Source: Isoetes taiwanensis
Lineage: Eukaryota; Streptophyta; Lycopodiopsida; Isoetales; Isoetaceae
Reading direction: 5' to 3'
NCBI GenBank assembly: GCA_021234155.1
Contig: JAJEKV010000020.1
Span: 16,793,018 to 16,857,017, forward strand
DNA: 64,000 nt
Positions 28,312 to 41,487 of this stretch are shown piece after piece. The translations under genes and the position numbers were made by a program. The notes beneath the pieces are model-generated. The model was not told the DNA's origin and did no database searches. It saw only the letters and a list, made by a program, of their open reading frames with translations. The stretch's first letter is position 1, and the number at the start of each line of letters is the position of its first letter.

Positions 28312-30584
28312 TGAAGGTGGCCTCGCAAAACCTTCAACCTCGCTGGTTTAGAACCTCCAAGTTGCTTAAGGCAACCACTTAAGTGCAAAGATTCCAGAAA
28401 GAATCACAAGAGATCACCGGAGTGTGTGTGTGAGTGCATGTTTCCCCCTAAGAAAAAGTTCCGCTTCACAAAATCTTTTGGGTAACGATCTATGAAGCAT
28501 AGATGTAGATATCACTCCTTGATGTGCTCAACACTTAACACCACCGCACTACAAAAAAGCTCAGTGAGGTCGTATTAGCTAGATGGGCGAGATTCACATC
28601 ATCAATCTACTAATTTTGGTCAATATCCCCGCAGAGCTAAAGTTTGAAACTCGATATTGGCAAGGAATTTTGTGAGCCACCAACACTATTTTATCAGATT
28701 AGCTCTTGGTACAACAAAGGACCAAGCTTTGTAGACAAAGGGGAGCCTATTTTTCTCTTCTCAATTCTTTTACCCCTGTGTCCTGGCCATGCAATATTAG
28801 TGGATGTGAGAATGTCACTTTGAGTTGGTATTATAATTTTCTCCGTAGGAACTTGGTTGTTGCACACTCTAGAAAGCGTCGACAAGCAAAATTCCTATTA
28901 ATCTATCGGGCCTAGCCTTTGATATTTATTAAAGATCTCGATGCTAATGCCAATGATTACTCAAAGGTCGGATTTTCAATTTCCATCAAACACTCAAGAG
29001 ATAATAAAATAATATCCCAAGCTCATGGTCTTGGGTACAGGATCAAAATAATAGGTACACATTTAGCAAATCCGTAAAATTTGGTCAATAATTCAGATCA
29101 GAGGTGAACATAGGAGGCCCAATCTAGCTCAGATTATCAAGCCGGTCCTTTCAAAGCAAAATCGCTACAATAAAAGCCCTCAAACTCTTCTCAGGCTAAA
29201 AACTTTTGTGGTAGAATGTAATCGCCTGCTGAAATCTTCATCATTTCCTTCAAATCTTCCTCGGGTTTTAGCCCGCAGTAGCGGCTCATGACATTAAACA
29301 TGATGATCTCACTTTAGGTGCTGAATTCAATGGTTTGTTAGGTCGATTTGAACGGATCTCGGCATTTTCCAAAGTTTAGGTTTCCTCGGGTACCGAAGAA
29401 ATATCCCACGTGCCCAATTCAATTTAGCGTATTAAAAGTATATAAGGCTCAAAAATTTGATTTCCTTCGACATTATGCAAAGGTCCACGCGGGATCTCGT
29501 GGGTACTCTCCATCACTCCCACACCGATGCCCACGCGTGGGGAATTGGCTTGGAAGAAATTAGGCAAGGGGGGGTAGATAGGAAAATTTTTGCATCCCTT
29601 AAACCCTATGGCACAATTCCCTTAGAAATCACATACCATGCCTAAAATGAGGCCTTTCTTCAAAATTCTTTTCTAGGGAATCTTTGTGCCCTATAACATT
29701 CCTCGGGATCTTTTTCATCATAGAGCTTTGAATTTGAAGAAAAGTTTGGGGAGTGGATGAGGTGGCATTTGAAAAGATGACATGGCTAGGTAGTATGACA
29801 TAGCAAATAGAATGATGACGCACTCAATTTGAATTTGAAAGATCTCTAGTCAAAATTTTTAGGAATGATGTGGGAGATGATGTGTGAATGATGAGGTGTC
29901 AAAGGTGATGTGGCAACAATGATATTTTGAAATGAATTTGATTTGAATGAGAGTTTGAGATGAAAAAGGATAAAATGATGATGAGGTGATGTGTGGAGTA
30001 AGGTGTGCGGGACTTGGCACATCTTAGTGCTCATTAGGAAGCCAACAAATTTTGTGGGAGCATCTTTGAGGCATTTTGAGCATTTTCCTTAGGATTTTGC
30101 AAGCCTCTCTACATTTTTCTCGTTACGCGGAACATTGACTTCTACAAAGTTAAGGACTAAGTCAAGTCTCTTGAACTAGTGGATGATGAAGCAAGTGGGT
30201 GCTTTATGAAGGGTGTATTTTGACTAGAAAGAACTTTCAAGGTCAAGTTTGACTTTGGGAGGTATATGAGGAAAGAGCCAAGGTTCAATGCTATTGGGAT
30301 GGTGGAGTGGATGAGGATGGAAATAAAAATGCCAAAGATGCCAAGCTCATAAAATGATCACATACTACGGAATGCTCTTCAAGGGTCTTCTTCTACACTT
30401 CCTTTGCCCGGTTGACCTTTTGTATCTCTTGAGTCACTTGAGTCAATTGTCCTTCCTTTGCTCTTCAAACTTGAATAATATATATGCTAGTGAAGCATTC
30501 TTCTAATATCTTGGGTAAATTGAGCCGGAACCGACAGGATTAGTGCCAATATATGCTTGGTTTACATGCTGCCATAGCATGGCA
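28312..30584 (-). repeat. 5' LTR of the 10.5-kb gypsy element
   Basis: This is the partner of 20056-22323. In the direction of transcription (-) it precedes gag. The sequence just inside (28311-28285) should carry the primer-binding site. It reads TTTTGGAGG... on -, and the third copy at 56938 keeps the same bases, but I cannot match them to a tRNA with confidence. The transcription start within the LTR was not located. Confidence 0.85.
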
Positions 30585-30599
30585 AAAGAATGACCATCT

Positions 30600-31080
30600 T
30601 TTTACATACTTAGTATAATAAGTTCAGATGATACTTAATATCCATATAGTCGTCACAATATATAACTCATTAATCAAGGTCGCCATAGCATAAATGACAC
30701 TTCTCGTAATATATTTGCAATGTCCTTCATGCTAAGCCAAAATAACTACTGATCTTGAAGTATATTCATAACCCCCGCATTTATAGGGCTTGTGAGTATC
30801 GAGGATCACTCTTTTACTCCCCGATACTTCGTACACCAAGCTTATCCTATAGTATAAAAGGTTGTCTTCTAAAATTTCAGTAGGGCCTCCCTTTTCTTTC
30901 TCATACCAATGGTCGGGCAAGAAAGCGCATCGACAACCATATTTACTTCCCGTTTATATGATATCTCAAAAATCATATTCTCTCCCAAGAACTCCATCCA
31001 TGTCTTTGTCTTAAGTTGAGGAGTGGTTGCATGAAGATGTACTAGAGGCTCGTGGTCAACATCTAACTAAAATCAAGGAA
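30600..31080 (-). pseudogene. RNase H C-terminus and integrase zinc-binding region, proximal half of the split gypsy element
   Basis: Read on - from 31000. It contains WMEFLGENMIFEISYKREVN followed by VDALS, the RNase H C-terminal signature (YK-GK-N-VADALSR) of gypsy elements. Then GPTEILEDNLLYYRISLVYE (30890-30830) and ESKR-like/H...P residues lead toward the integrase HHCC region. The reading ends at the LTR boundary at 30585. The integrase core with the same orientation resumes at 19870, on the far side of the 10.5-kb element. Both flanks share a TGACCATCTTTTTACAT-like stretch (19992 and 30600), consistent with one interrupted gene. Confidence 0.75.
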
Positions 31081-33645
31081 TCTATAATAAGTTGAGGAAT
31101 CTAAGAGAATCTTTTATAGGATCTTGTAGAACTGTGAGAATATCATGAGAATCTTTAGAGAATCTATGGGAATCTCAAGAGAGCATCTTTGAGAATGTAA
31201 GGAAATGTAAGGGAATCTTAATAAAATCTTTAAGATCCTAGAGGAAAACTTGAAGGAATCTTCGGATCTAGGGAATCTTCATAGAATCTATGAGAACTAA
31301 AGGAATCTCAAGAGAATCTAGAGAAATATCAAGCTTAATTCTTTGAAATCTAGGGGAATATTCTCAAAATCTTGAGAATTTAAAGTAATCTTGATGGGAA
31401 TCACAGAGAATCTAAAGAATCTAGGATAATCTTCATAGAATGTTGGAGAATCAGAGGAATCTTGGGGTATTCTTTTAGAATCTGGGGAATTATAGGATCT
31501 TTATAAAATTCTCAAGAACCTACTGAATCTAGATGGAATCTTGGAGAATCTAGGAGAATATCATGAGAATCTTAGAGAATCTATGGGAATCTTGAGAGAG
31601 CATCTTGAGAATGTAAGGAAATGTAAGGAATCTTTGATAAAATCTTTAAGATCCTAGAGAAAACTTGAAGGAATCTTGGGATCTAGGGAATCTTCATAGA
31701 ATCTATGAGAAATAGAGGTAACTTCAAGAGAATCTAGAGAAATCTCAAGCCATTCTTTGGAAATCTAGGGAATATTCCCAAAATCTTTGGAGAATTTAAA
31801 GTAATCTTGATGGAATCTTGGAGAATCTAGAAGAATCTAGGATAATCTTCATAGAACGTTGGAGAATCTAGAGGAATCTTGGGGTATCTTTAGAATCTAG
31901 GGGAATCTAAAGGATCTCATAAAATCTTTAAGAAACTGAACTGATACGGAATCTTTGGAGAAATCAGGAGAATCTTAATAAAATCTAGGGAATCTTTGTA
32001 GAATCTTAAGAATCTAGGGAATCTTTTGTAGAACTTTAAGAAATTTTAGTGAATCTTTAGAATGTAGGAGAATCTAAGAGAATCTTCATAGAATCTTAGG
32101 GAATCTAGGAGAATCTTCATAGAATCTTAGGGAACCTAGGAGGAATCATGGGATAATCTTTGGGAATCTAGGGTATCTCACAGGAGTCTTAAGAGAATCT
32201 ATGAAATTGTCATAAGATCTCTTTAAGAATCTATGAGAATTTAGATAGAATCTGGAGAATTCCAAGGAATCTTAATAAAATCTAGTGGAATTTCCATGTA
32301 ATCTTAAGAATCTATGGGAATCTCAGAGAATCTTAAGGAATCTAAGGAAACCCAAGGTATCTACGGGAATCTTGGTGCAATCTTGTAAAATGTAGGGGAA
32401 TCTTCTTGTATCCTTTAGAGAATCTCGAGAATCATAGGATTCTATCTCTAGCCTTTTATAGAATCTTGGGAAATCTAAGAGAATTTTACATGGTTCAAGA
32501 GAGAATCATCAACATTCCTAACCCATGCCCCTTAACCAACTGCAAACCGCCTTCGGACGCTTATGAGCAGTCACTTCTACCCATTTGCTCTGTCTTCAGA
32601 ACGCCTACGCACATTCAAGGTTCGAATACCGAGCGTCTACCATGGGGTCTGCTATGTACTTCTTCCATTCAGAACTATGTCAGTTCCTCGAAAGCATCCA
32701 AGGCTAGCTATACCCATGTCACAATGTGATTACCGTGTTCTTTGCAAATTACCTATGCATATATAGGCACCCATGGAGACTGAATCAGACCTCGCCTGAT
32801 ATTCAATCAGAATCGCCTTAACCGACATGCCCTCAGAATCAATCAAGCAAACCGGGTTTCAGACGCTTATGAGTAGTCACTTCTACCCATTTGTTTGTCT
32901 CGAACGCCCCATAGGCAATATTCTAAGGTTCAATACTGAAATGCCTACCATGGGCCCATATAATCTTCAAGAATGTAAGGAAACTGGGAATTCCTAAAAC
33001 TTTTGAGAATCTAAAGGAATCTCGATGGAATCATATGTAAAGAATCTAAAGAATCTTAATAGAATCTTAGGGAATCTAGGAGAATTTTCATAGAATCTTG
33101 GGAAACCTAGAGGAATCATGCGGGATACCCTTTGGGAAAAATCTTTAAGAATCTATGGGAATTTATATAGAATCATGGAGAATCTACAGAACAAGTTAGG
33201 TAAAAATCTAGGGGCAATATAAGGAAATCAAAAGAAACTATAGTAATCTCGCCGCTTATCCTAAAATCTTTGAGAATTAAGAATAATTTGATGGACCTTG
33301 GAGAATCTAGAAGAATCTAGATAATCTTCATAGAATCTTGGAGAATCTAGAGGAATCTTGGATATTCTCTTTGAATCTAGGAAAATCTTGGAGAATCTTA
33401 GGAATCTCAAAAAGAATCTTTATACATCTAGGAAAATCCACTAGGGAATCTAAGAGAATCTTTGGGAATCTAGGGGAGTCTATGGAAATCTTCTAGAATC
33501 TAGAAGAATCTTGCGATGGAAATCTAGAATCTAAGAGAATCTTCATAAATCTGGGAAATCTAGGAGCATCGCCATAAAATTTCTAAGAATCTATGGCAAT
33601 TTAGATGGAATCTTGGAGAATCTATGGGAACAATGATGTGCATTA
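31060..33645. repeat. GAATCT-rich degenerate minisatellite with a longer period
   Basis: About 2.1 kb of sequence is built from short units of roughly 11-14 bp around GAATCT (GAATCTAGG, GAATCTTGG, GAATCTTCATA), interrupted at 32500-32975. A longer period is also visible: a block containing TATCATGAGAATC and then GAATGTAAGGAAATGTAAGG begins at 31141 and again at 31559, about 418 bp apart, with the following 150-200 bp also matching. This is non-coding and resembles a decayed tandem-repeat array. Confidence 0.85.
32500..32975. repeat. Non-satellite insert with an internal direct repeat
   Basis: This interval lacks GAATCT units. Two similar segments, about 32545-32655 and 32850-32955, share GACGCTTATGAG(C/T)AGTCACTTCTACCCATTTG, then the GAACGCC and CTACCATGGG blocks, in the same orientation. 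It may be a solo piece of a dispersed element inserted in the array, or a different array subunit. I do not recognise the family. Confidence 0.6.
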
Positions 33646-36600
33646 ATATAACTAGTCGCTTGCTCTAGCTTGGCAAACTAAATTTGTTTGAAGGGCCTAT
33701 CTAAATTTAAATCTATGAAGAAGAAGAGATTTTAACGCTTCCCACAAGGCAGCATCCGGCCAGTGTAGTTCATTTACTTTACTATTGTAGCTCTATTAAT
33801 TATTTGGTCTTACTTTGTGTAAAGAGGTTGTCTAATCAATCTTTTAATTTGGGATTTTCCTGTGATGGCGTAAAATGCTTTGGAAATTTTTTTACCTATT
33901 ATTGATTTCCTAAGATTTCATGTGGTTTCAAATGTAAAATATTTCCCGCCCTTCCAAAAATCTAGATAAGTTTTCGTGCTATTATTTAGAAGGGGTTTTA
34001 GCTTTGCAAAGTCATTTAATGATCCTATATCCAATATGCAACTCACAAATGCAAATGTTAAGTATTCGCCGCCATAGATTTTTACCGTGTTTTACTACTT
34101 TTTTTTCTTTGTTAGATGGGCGGTGAGTAATGAGATTAGATTTCTCTTCGTGGTACATGATGTGTTTTGTCCAGAGTTTGACATAAGGATCGAAAGCATA
34201 TTTTTTAGGGCGTAATTTCAGGTTTTGTGATGTCCTTGCATACAAAAGAGGGCGAAAGGAGGCTGTAGATGGCATGGCTTATTTTGGCAGAGGCAACCGG
34301 GTTGTTGGCAAGCAAACAGTGTGGTCAAAAGATGACGGATCTGCAGGATTCAGCTTTGTGGGGCAAATTTGCAAAGCTTGACGACGATTTTGCCGCAGCA
34401 CTCCGTGAGTAATCAGTCGAATTTGAAGCTCAAAAGCTTGTGGATGAGTTTTCGGTAGCATGTGCATGTTTAGCTACGAGCTAGGGGAACTTGCCAGATC
34501 TTCCCAAAAAATCACAAAAGATCATCACAGCCATCATATCTCCATCATCATTCAGGTGGAGCCGATGGAGGTTAAATAAAGCGCAAACTCTAAGAGCAAG
34601 TGTTCTACATACCTTATAAAGTCTTTAATGTGTTGATCCATCACGACAAATATCGTGAATTGCTCACAGAATTGCTCGAGCAGCTGAAGCGCTCTGGTTT
34701 TTGGTGGTGGCTGCCCATTTCCATCCAAAAAAGCCGGTTTGCAAGCATTAGAACGGATTAGCTCCCCGCCGAAGCCATTTACATATATTTCTTCAGATTA
34801 CTCTTTAGATAATAATCATATGGGTGTATTAATTTGCAGCTTTAAGAGTGAAGCATATTTAGGTGTGTTTCTCGCAGAAGCTCTGGATCCCCGCATTCAT
34901 GCAGATATGTTTGGTATGACTACGCTAGGTCTTTCATTTGATATCTCCGAAGGAACTAAACGTTATAGGTACAACTCGTGATGTCAAATTTTAGCATGGT
35001 TCCTTTGGAAATACTGTATTCTAATTACCTCTACAACTTCATGAGAGCAAGACCCATTTGTGTAGTTGGATGCCTCAAAGTACTTTACTATGCTATTTTT
35101 TTCTCAATGTTGGCTCAGTGTATTTGGGAGATTTAATGGTAGCTTACGCTTAGGAGTAAAATTTCATGTTATTCTTGACGGCGCGCACTACAAACTACTG
35201 GTTACGGTTCTTATTTTCACCAAGAGCATAGAGCTCAATTTCTGTAAGAATATATTTTTGGTCTCAAACATCGTATTGTCGAGGACAAATGTACAAAGGA
35301 CTATGTGCAGCATGTAAAGCGAATATATCTCTTGGTGTCAAACACCGCTGTTAGAGGACCAGCATTTTAATATAGGAGCCCCCACACCCTATGGTCACAA
35401 GCACTTACAAAAGTAATGGTAACAGAGCTTCACTCTTATTGATCATTTTAATGGCTCTTTATTCCTCTAGGAAACCCACTAGATACCCTCGATAGTGTTT
35501 GTAAATGTGAAAAGTTCCACTTGTGTTGATTTTGGAGCAATTGTCTTGATTTGGAGCTACTCGTCTAAAAAATTCCATTCTTGCTACAAAGATAAGTTAG
35601 CATGCCATTTCCTATGCGTTCTCGCCATTAGTGTGCACAATTGTATGTCCCACTTGGGTTTTGATGTGGAGATTATCAACTGTGGTATCAATGATTCTGC
35701 TGTATTACCGTAACCATTCATCTTTCTCAAGCCGTAAAGACCAATAACCGACCAAACCTGTGAAGAATTAGATCCTATTATAAAATCGGATGACAAAGTT
35801 TACATACTTAGAAGAAAACAATAGACATTATCACGCTTACATTGCTTGCAATGAAATAAGAGTTTCATACCTATCTAAAATCTCTTTCAATCACCATAAT
35901 TTGTTCCAAAAGAAATATGGGAATAATTTGACGATTCCTTGGAGGTTCATAATACGTTTTATCAATTTTCAAAGCTGAGCTGAAGTCTCCATTGTTGTTG
36001 ATCTTATCTATCCGCCACATCCTCCTCTATTGTTGTTGACCTTATCTCTGCTCAGAAAATCTTACATTATGATATACCGGAAATGCATAAACACAAGAAC
36101 GATAAGAAGTCTAAAAGCATTTAGGATCAGAAGCATTTGTCGCGACTCATGCAAAATAATAAGAACTCATGAGATGATCATGTTTTAGAAGCTGTTCTCT
36201 TTATTAGGTAGCTATAACTGCTCGATGGCATATTTACCAAGTGCATAGTCAATCTCTACTTTGATCTAGGACTACATCTTCATTGCTGCTGTAGTGGACC
36301 ACTACCGTGTTCTAGCTTTAGCTTGGGCGAAGCTTGATATCTTATGTCCATCCAAAAGCAACAGCTACACAATACTTTCAGGCATCATTAGCCTCACATC
36401 ATTCTCAAGTAATTCGGACGATGGGTAAGCATATTATGTAGCGGACTTAATTTAAATCATGCAATGCATTGATATTCATGTTTTTGCATTTTCTTGGGCT
36501 ATAGATTGTTTGTTGATGGTGCTTACTATCTTGGGACTTCTAATATTAATTGCGAGTTATTCCCTGTGATAACATTTCTTTCTTTTCACGCTTGCAATAT

Positions 36601-39155
36601 CATAATGGGAAATTCTTGCTTATTATATTGTCCTTTTGAAGTGCCCTCTCAACCTGCAATCCATCTATTGCATGATCCATATAAAGGCAATGGTTAGGTT
36701 CTGAAGCCCGATGGAGATAAGTGGCATCTCATGCCTAATACTTAAATTAATACTACCAATGTACTGTAGTTGAACATTATTACCGCAGATTCACAAGACA
36801 ACTATCTTCTACAAACCTTATAGTTGGTAGAGGACATGCTTATCAAATCCTTTAGCTTGGTATGGCCTTTAAATTTTCCTCGATTGTAAGAAATGGCCGC
36901 TGGAAACATATACATTAAGGCCATTGGTTCATGCCTTCAGCATGCAACATGGTATTTCATTTGATATTACCCCAGATATTGATGCTTTTGTTGAGGTTAT
37001 ATCAAAACAGCTCTCACATTGTCTAGGTTATCTGCCAATTGACCATCTTAAGATCTTTTTCCTTTTTCTCACATAATTTAAGAGTATAAATTTGCAAAGA
37101 TGGAAGGCCATGATTTTGGCATGACTATGACATGGGAAACAATAATTCCTTTAATTACATGATCTCGTGAGGTCTCAACGCTTCTTGATGTCGTATCTCC
37201 TCAGAGCTTTTTGGCTCTCATGTTTGAGATCATTCTTTATCAATAATACCAAAACAATTATATAACTTAAGTTTCAATTCCAGATTCCGCCACCAAGTGA
37301 CATGCTTTATAATGCATAACAACTACCAAAATAGTATGCATAACAACTACCGATACTTTGTCACTTAATGATGGAATTACATTTATATAGAATGAAGGTA
37401 ACTCGATGTACTACATACAAAACAACAAATGATCCAATTTATCACACTCTTTCATAATAAACACAACCATTTTTCCTCACGGCCCATTTGTATCAAAACC
37501 ATTCATGTTCCAATTTATAAAACAAGGCAGCAACTATTGTTTAGTTATGTGGATATAACCGCATAGCTAATGCAATCTTAACTAACCAAGCCTGCACCAC
37601 ATCTTATGACTCATGTACATTTACACTATGCCCATATTGCCACGCTGTATTGAATAAACCTCGATGATATTTCCAGCGTAAGAACAAACAAATTACATGA
37701 ACAATACATAAGCAAGTCGCTTCATTACTATTCTATTTGGTCTTAGTAAGATAAGTCTGATGATGGTTTTAGGGACTAATAACGTGACTCATCACCCTAA
37801 CATTCCTTTGTTGTGTGACTGTAACCACTCATAATGCAACTACTCATAGTACAAAAACTTGTATATATCTTAAGAAACTGCTACGAAATTCACCTAATAA
37901 TTATTATATCATCATTTATTATTAAAGCATGATGTGGCAGGATTTACCCTGCCCCTATCCGACGGTCCAAACATGGGGTGCATGCCCATGCATGTCCCCA
38001 CACCCTTCAATGAGGTGGCAACTTTGTGGCCCCCTATTTTTTGGATGAACGGATGGGATCAATCTCTATATATATGACCCCCATGTTACGCACATGCCCC
38101 CCATGGAATAAGAATATATATAGTATGATATATATATTCCCCTTTCTCTGTTGCGTCTGATAGGTGCCAAAACTGTCGAAACAGAGCATTTTCGACAAGA
38201 TTAAAGCTGCTAAATCCATTTCTAAGTCCTTCCAGGTTCTGTTTCAAGCAAAGTAGGGCGAGACCATACAGAAATTGACCTCCACGTAAGCTTTGTTCCA
38301 CGATTTTCTTAGTTTCTAGGTTGGGATGAATGGGAAGCATTTCATTTCAGCTTTGGGTACTGTATTTGTCCTCTTACTCAAAATATTTTGGCCCCAAATA
38401 CTCCAAAACTTTGCTACTGTGCCGCAGCTATTGGCATGTCGCGGTTGTGCTTGTGGTAAACCTGAAAGTATTCCTTTCTCCATTCACTAACGGATTTGGA
38501 ACTCTATTATGTTTTCCTGAGCAATAGTACCTAGGGTCGAATGACTCTACCATCAAAGACTCTGTTTTGTCTCATTTCCTGCAGCCCCATTCGTGGCAAC
38601 ATTCGTTGCCCCTCCTTTAATCTCTATGAAAGGGTCTTGCCCCTTCTTTAATCTCTATAAATGGCTCTGGACAAATTTTCTCTTCTTCTAGATCCTTACA
38701 ATCGATCATTACATTCGCTGTTATGGAATCTCCATCCTTAAAGTCTGAATCATTTTCTCCTCCTCGCCGCACTATTTTCCTCAGTTGTGGCAATGTCTGG
38801 CAAATTTTCTACTCCAAAACTACCAAGATGATCTTCCTACAATCTGCCAGATTATCTTGCAAACTTCCTTGCCAGATTATCTTGCAAACTTCTCATTTTC
38901 TCAGTTTGACTAACTTAATATCTGATTTTGTTGCAGCAATTTTTCCAAATCCAGAGAGTCATTTGTGTTCATATTCATATCTTTACATTAATCAGAGATT
39001 ATAGATGCTATTGTTTATTAGTTTTCTTATGTTTATTTCCTCAAAAGACAATGTACTTTACTTTATTTGAAGTTTAATCGTGTAAATGGACAATGTATTG
39101 CATGTTGTTTATGCATTATCTGCAGGAAAATAGAAACTTGTATTTTGGCAAAATA

Positions 39156-39238
39156 GGTCGGTAGGTCGGTGAAAAATCCTCACCTAGGTCAGTCTTCTCC
39201 CACCTAGGTCGGCAGGTCGGCTAGGTCGGTGGGTCGGC
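39156..39238. repeat. TAGGTCGG(TGGGTCGG) minisatellite
   Basis: A short run of AGGTCGGT/AGGTCGGC/GGGTCGG units, interrupted once by about 25 bp. Low-complexity and non-coding. Confidence 0.8.
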
Positions 39239-40191
39239 CCAACTATGCTATCAACAAACAAAGGACCAAGAACTTACCTGGAAATATGAGAAATAAGGTT
39301 GATTTAAGAAAAGAGACCTTGTAGTAGAGATCGGGACGAAAATCATAAAATAGGAGGGATGATACTAGAACATGAGGAAAACGTATAGAAAGAAAAATGG
39401 CCCAAAAGGTTTTCCATAATGCTACTATACTGCTGCTGTGAGAAGAACATCGAATAAGGAAAACTCGAAAAGACCAAATACATATCATTCGTCCTCGCCC
39501 AAGAATATTGATTCACTGTTTGAATCGATCTGCATATGCACCAACTTGTTAGTCACTGTATGCCCTACAAGTATGCCAATATTTTAATACTAATATTCAA
39601 TATACATCAGGGTGCCATCATTACAAGTCCTACACCACATAAGGCAACATGTTGATAACAACATTGACATAGTCATCTAGTTAACCTTATCCATCTTGGC
39701 CAAGACATTGAGACTATAAATACACATCTATAATCCACCTACACACAACATAGAACTCACTTGGCAAGTTCATCTCTTCCAACCTCCATGCACTAGAACT
39801 CACAAAGATAATACCTAGTCATTATCAAATTCCATGTAATGCAACAAAGAGTATCATAAATGGAAGCAGCTTATCCATAGAAATACTCTATAGAAACAAA
39901 AAAACTCTCGAGAGGTCAAGTTACTCTTGGGGAGAGACTACATGTGCTTGAGGGGGTTCACTTAAAAGCAATGGCGTTGTTGGCATATACTCATGCAAGC
40001 TCTACTACCTCCTTCAAAGGAAGTAACAACCCTATACATGCATTAAATAACTTGCAAATTGGGCTCTCCTAGCAAGATCTTCCTTCTTTATTACCATCCA
40101 CAACAATGAACTCAACCTTCTATATTTAAAACTTAGCACAAGCTTAGCTCACATGTCCAGTTGGATGCTGCCTAGTGGCGTGACGTTAAAA

Positions 40192-40213
40192 CTACTATCT
40201 ATCTATCTATCTT
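40192..40213. repeat. CTAT microsatellite
   Basis: About five tandem CTAT units. Confidence 0.8.
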
Positions 40214-41011
40214 ATACCATTGGCTGTAATACAATTTCCCTTACTATAAAATGCTATACATCGAATACTTATGTATTATAAATCTACCTAACAACCCTTG
40301 AACAATGAATATATTATCTAATACAGGGAAAAAATATATATATGAGATTCAAGTGTCAATAATTTTGTATCTTGATTGCTTATATAATCTTTTACACATT
40401 AGGCTACATTCTCCCATGGATGAACGATTGCATAAAGGGTCACTTCTATACTTTGATGATAAAGAACTCGAAAGCAATTTATCAATTGTTGCATTCCTAG
40501 TAAAGGCCAACGATCAGTTGCTCATTCAGATCCCTCATTATTGTAAAAAATCCAAGCTGTAGTTTGCAAGTACGCCAACATAAAATAAGACATTACTTAT
40601 AAAAAAATATTTCAGATGGAAGAAGACAGAGATAATCAAATTGAGATCCTGAAAACAATGCTTTGTCGAAAGGTTCAGATGATGAACCCCTTAAGGATTT
40701 AGTATGTGCACCTACCTCAATCATGCATTACACTACTTTCCTTTCCAATGGTACATTTTGAGTGCAACCATCCAAGTACAACTATTGTTGGGACAAGAAA
40801 TGCCTTCTAAATATGAAACGCTAAAATCTATAGGCTTGTGAACTAATGGAAGTTATGCTATCAACCAAATGGAGCGTGATAATAACTGCACATATGAGAA
40901 TTTTAATAGAAATCCAAAGATCTCAATCCTCTTAATGATCTTAAAAACCTTTTTTTTAAATACTGTACATTCCCAAAAAACATTCACTTGCGAAATTTTA
41001 TGTTTTCCATT

Positions 41012-41151
41012 TTAGAAAAAAAATACCAAAATGCCACTACAAGTTTTGACAATCAAAACGTCCCTAAAGGGGCAATATGGTAAATTTGAAACATCAAAGA
41101 GCATTTTGGTACATATCGAAACTTGTAGGGGCGTTTTGATAATTTTTCTAA
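41012..41151. mobile_element. MITE-like foldback element upstream of PPDK
   Basis: A 140-bp imperfect palindrome. The left arm (TTAGAAAAAAAATACCAAAATGCCACTACAAGTTTTGA region) pairs with the reverse complement of the right arm (TCGAAACTTGTAGGGGCGTTTTGATAATTTTTCTAA region). A second internal pairing involves the CCCTAAAGGGGCAATATGGTA segment. It has no coding capacity. Its size and structure fit a small non-autonomous DNA element, but no target duplication is certain. It ends 440 bp before the PPDK start codon. Confidence 0.6.
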
Positions 41152-41487
41152 AAATTAAACTCAAAATAAGAGATGGCGGATGCCCCATTGCTATTACGTC
41201 CATAAATAATGGTTCAATCAGGATGTCATAAAAGAATATGTTCTATTGGGAAGATACTCGAGAAATTGTACTTGCTGCTACTGCCAAGAGTTTAAGAATA
41301 TGTTCTAGTCACAAAGATACTCGAACAGGTGTAGTTGCTATTTATGGAAGAATAAGAAATTGCTCCGTTCCCTACCAAAATCTCACTCGAGAGTAAAAGA
41401 CAATAGCAGCATTATCAGCTTTCGGATTATGTTCCATTCAAAATACACAGATATTTGGGATGTTCTAGTTGAAATCGTCATATGGCC

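Larger units (their letters stand above)
20056..30584 (-). mobile_element. Ty3/gypsy LTR retrotransposon, about 10.5 kb, decayed
   Basis: Two direct repeats of 2268 and 2273 bp (20056-22323 and 28312-30584) flank a 5988-bp interior. Coding runs on the - strand in gypsy order: gag (28165-27600), protease/linker region, reverse transcriptase and RNase H (25520-24690), integrase (24010-23420). Integrase after RNase H assigns it to Ty3/gypsy. LTR ends are TG...CA if bounded at 20056/22323 and 28312/30584. The flanks show only an approximate target duplication, so exact ends are tentative. Every protein is broken by stops and shifts. The element interrupts an older gypsy element in the same orientation. 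Confidence 0.85.
33646..41010. other. Intergenic stretch upstream of PPDK
   Basis: No recognisable gene. Short frames (for example 34012-34275 and 34279-34467 on -, 38723-39004 on +) have no known motifs. Small repeats at 39156-39238 and 40192-40213 are listed separately. The segment at 37935-38035 contains a short GC-rich, partly palindromic patch (GGGTGCATGCCCATGCATGTCCCC region) of unknown meaning. Confidence 0.45.

Noticed and set aside
31060-33645. CRISPR-like or heat-shock-element reading of the GAATCT array
   Set aside because: Units are degenerate and contiguous with no unique spacers, and the host is a plant. GAATCTTC occurs, but the third inverted GAA is out of the required 5-bp phase, so it is not a heat-shock element array.
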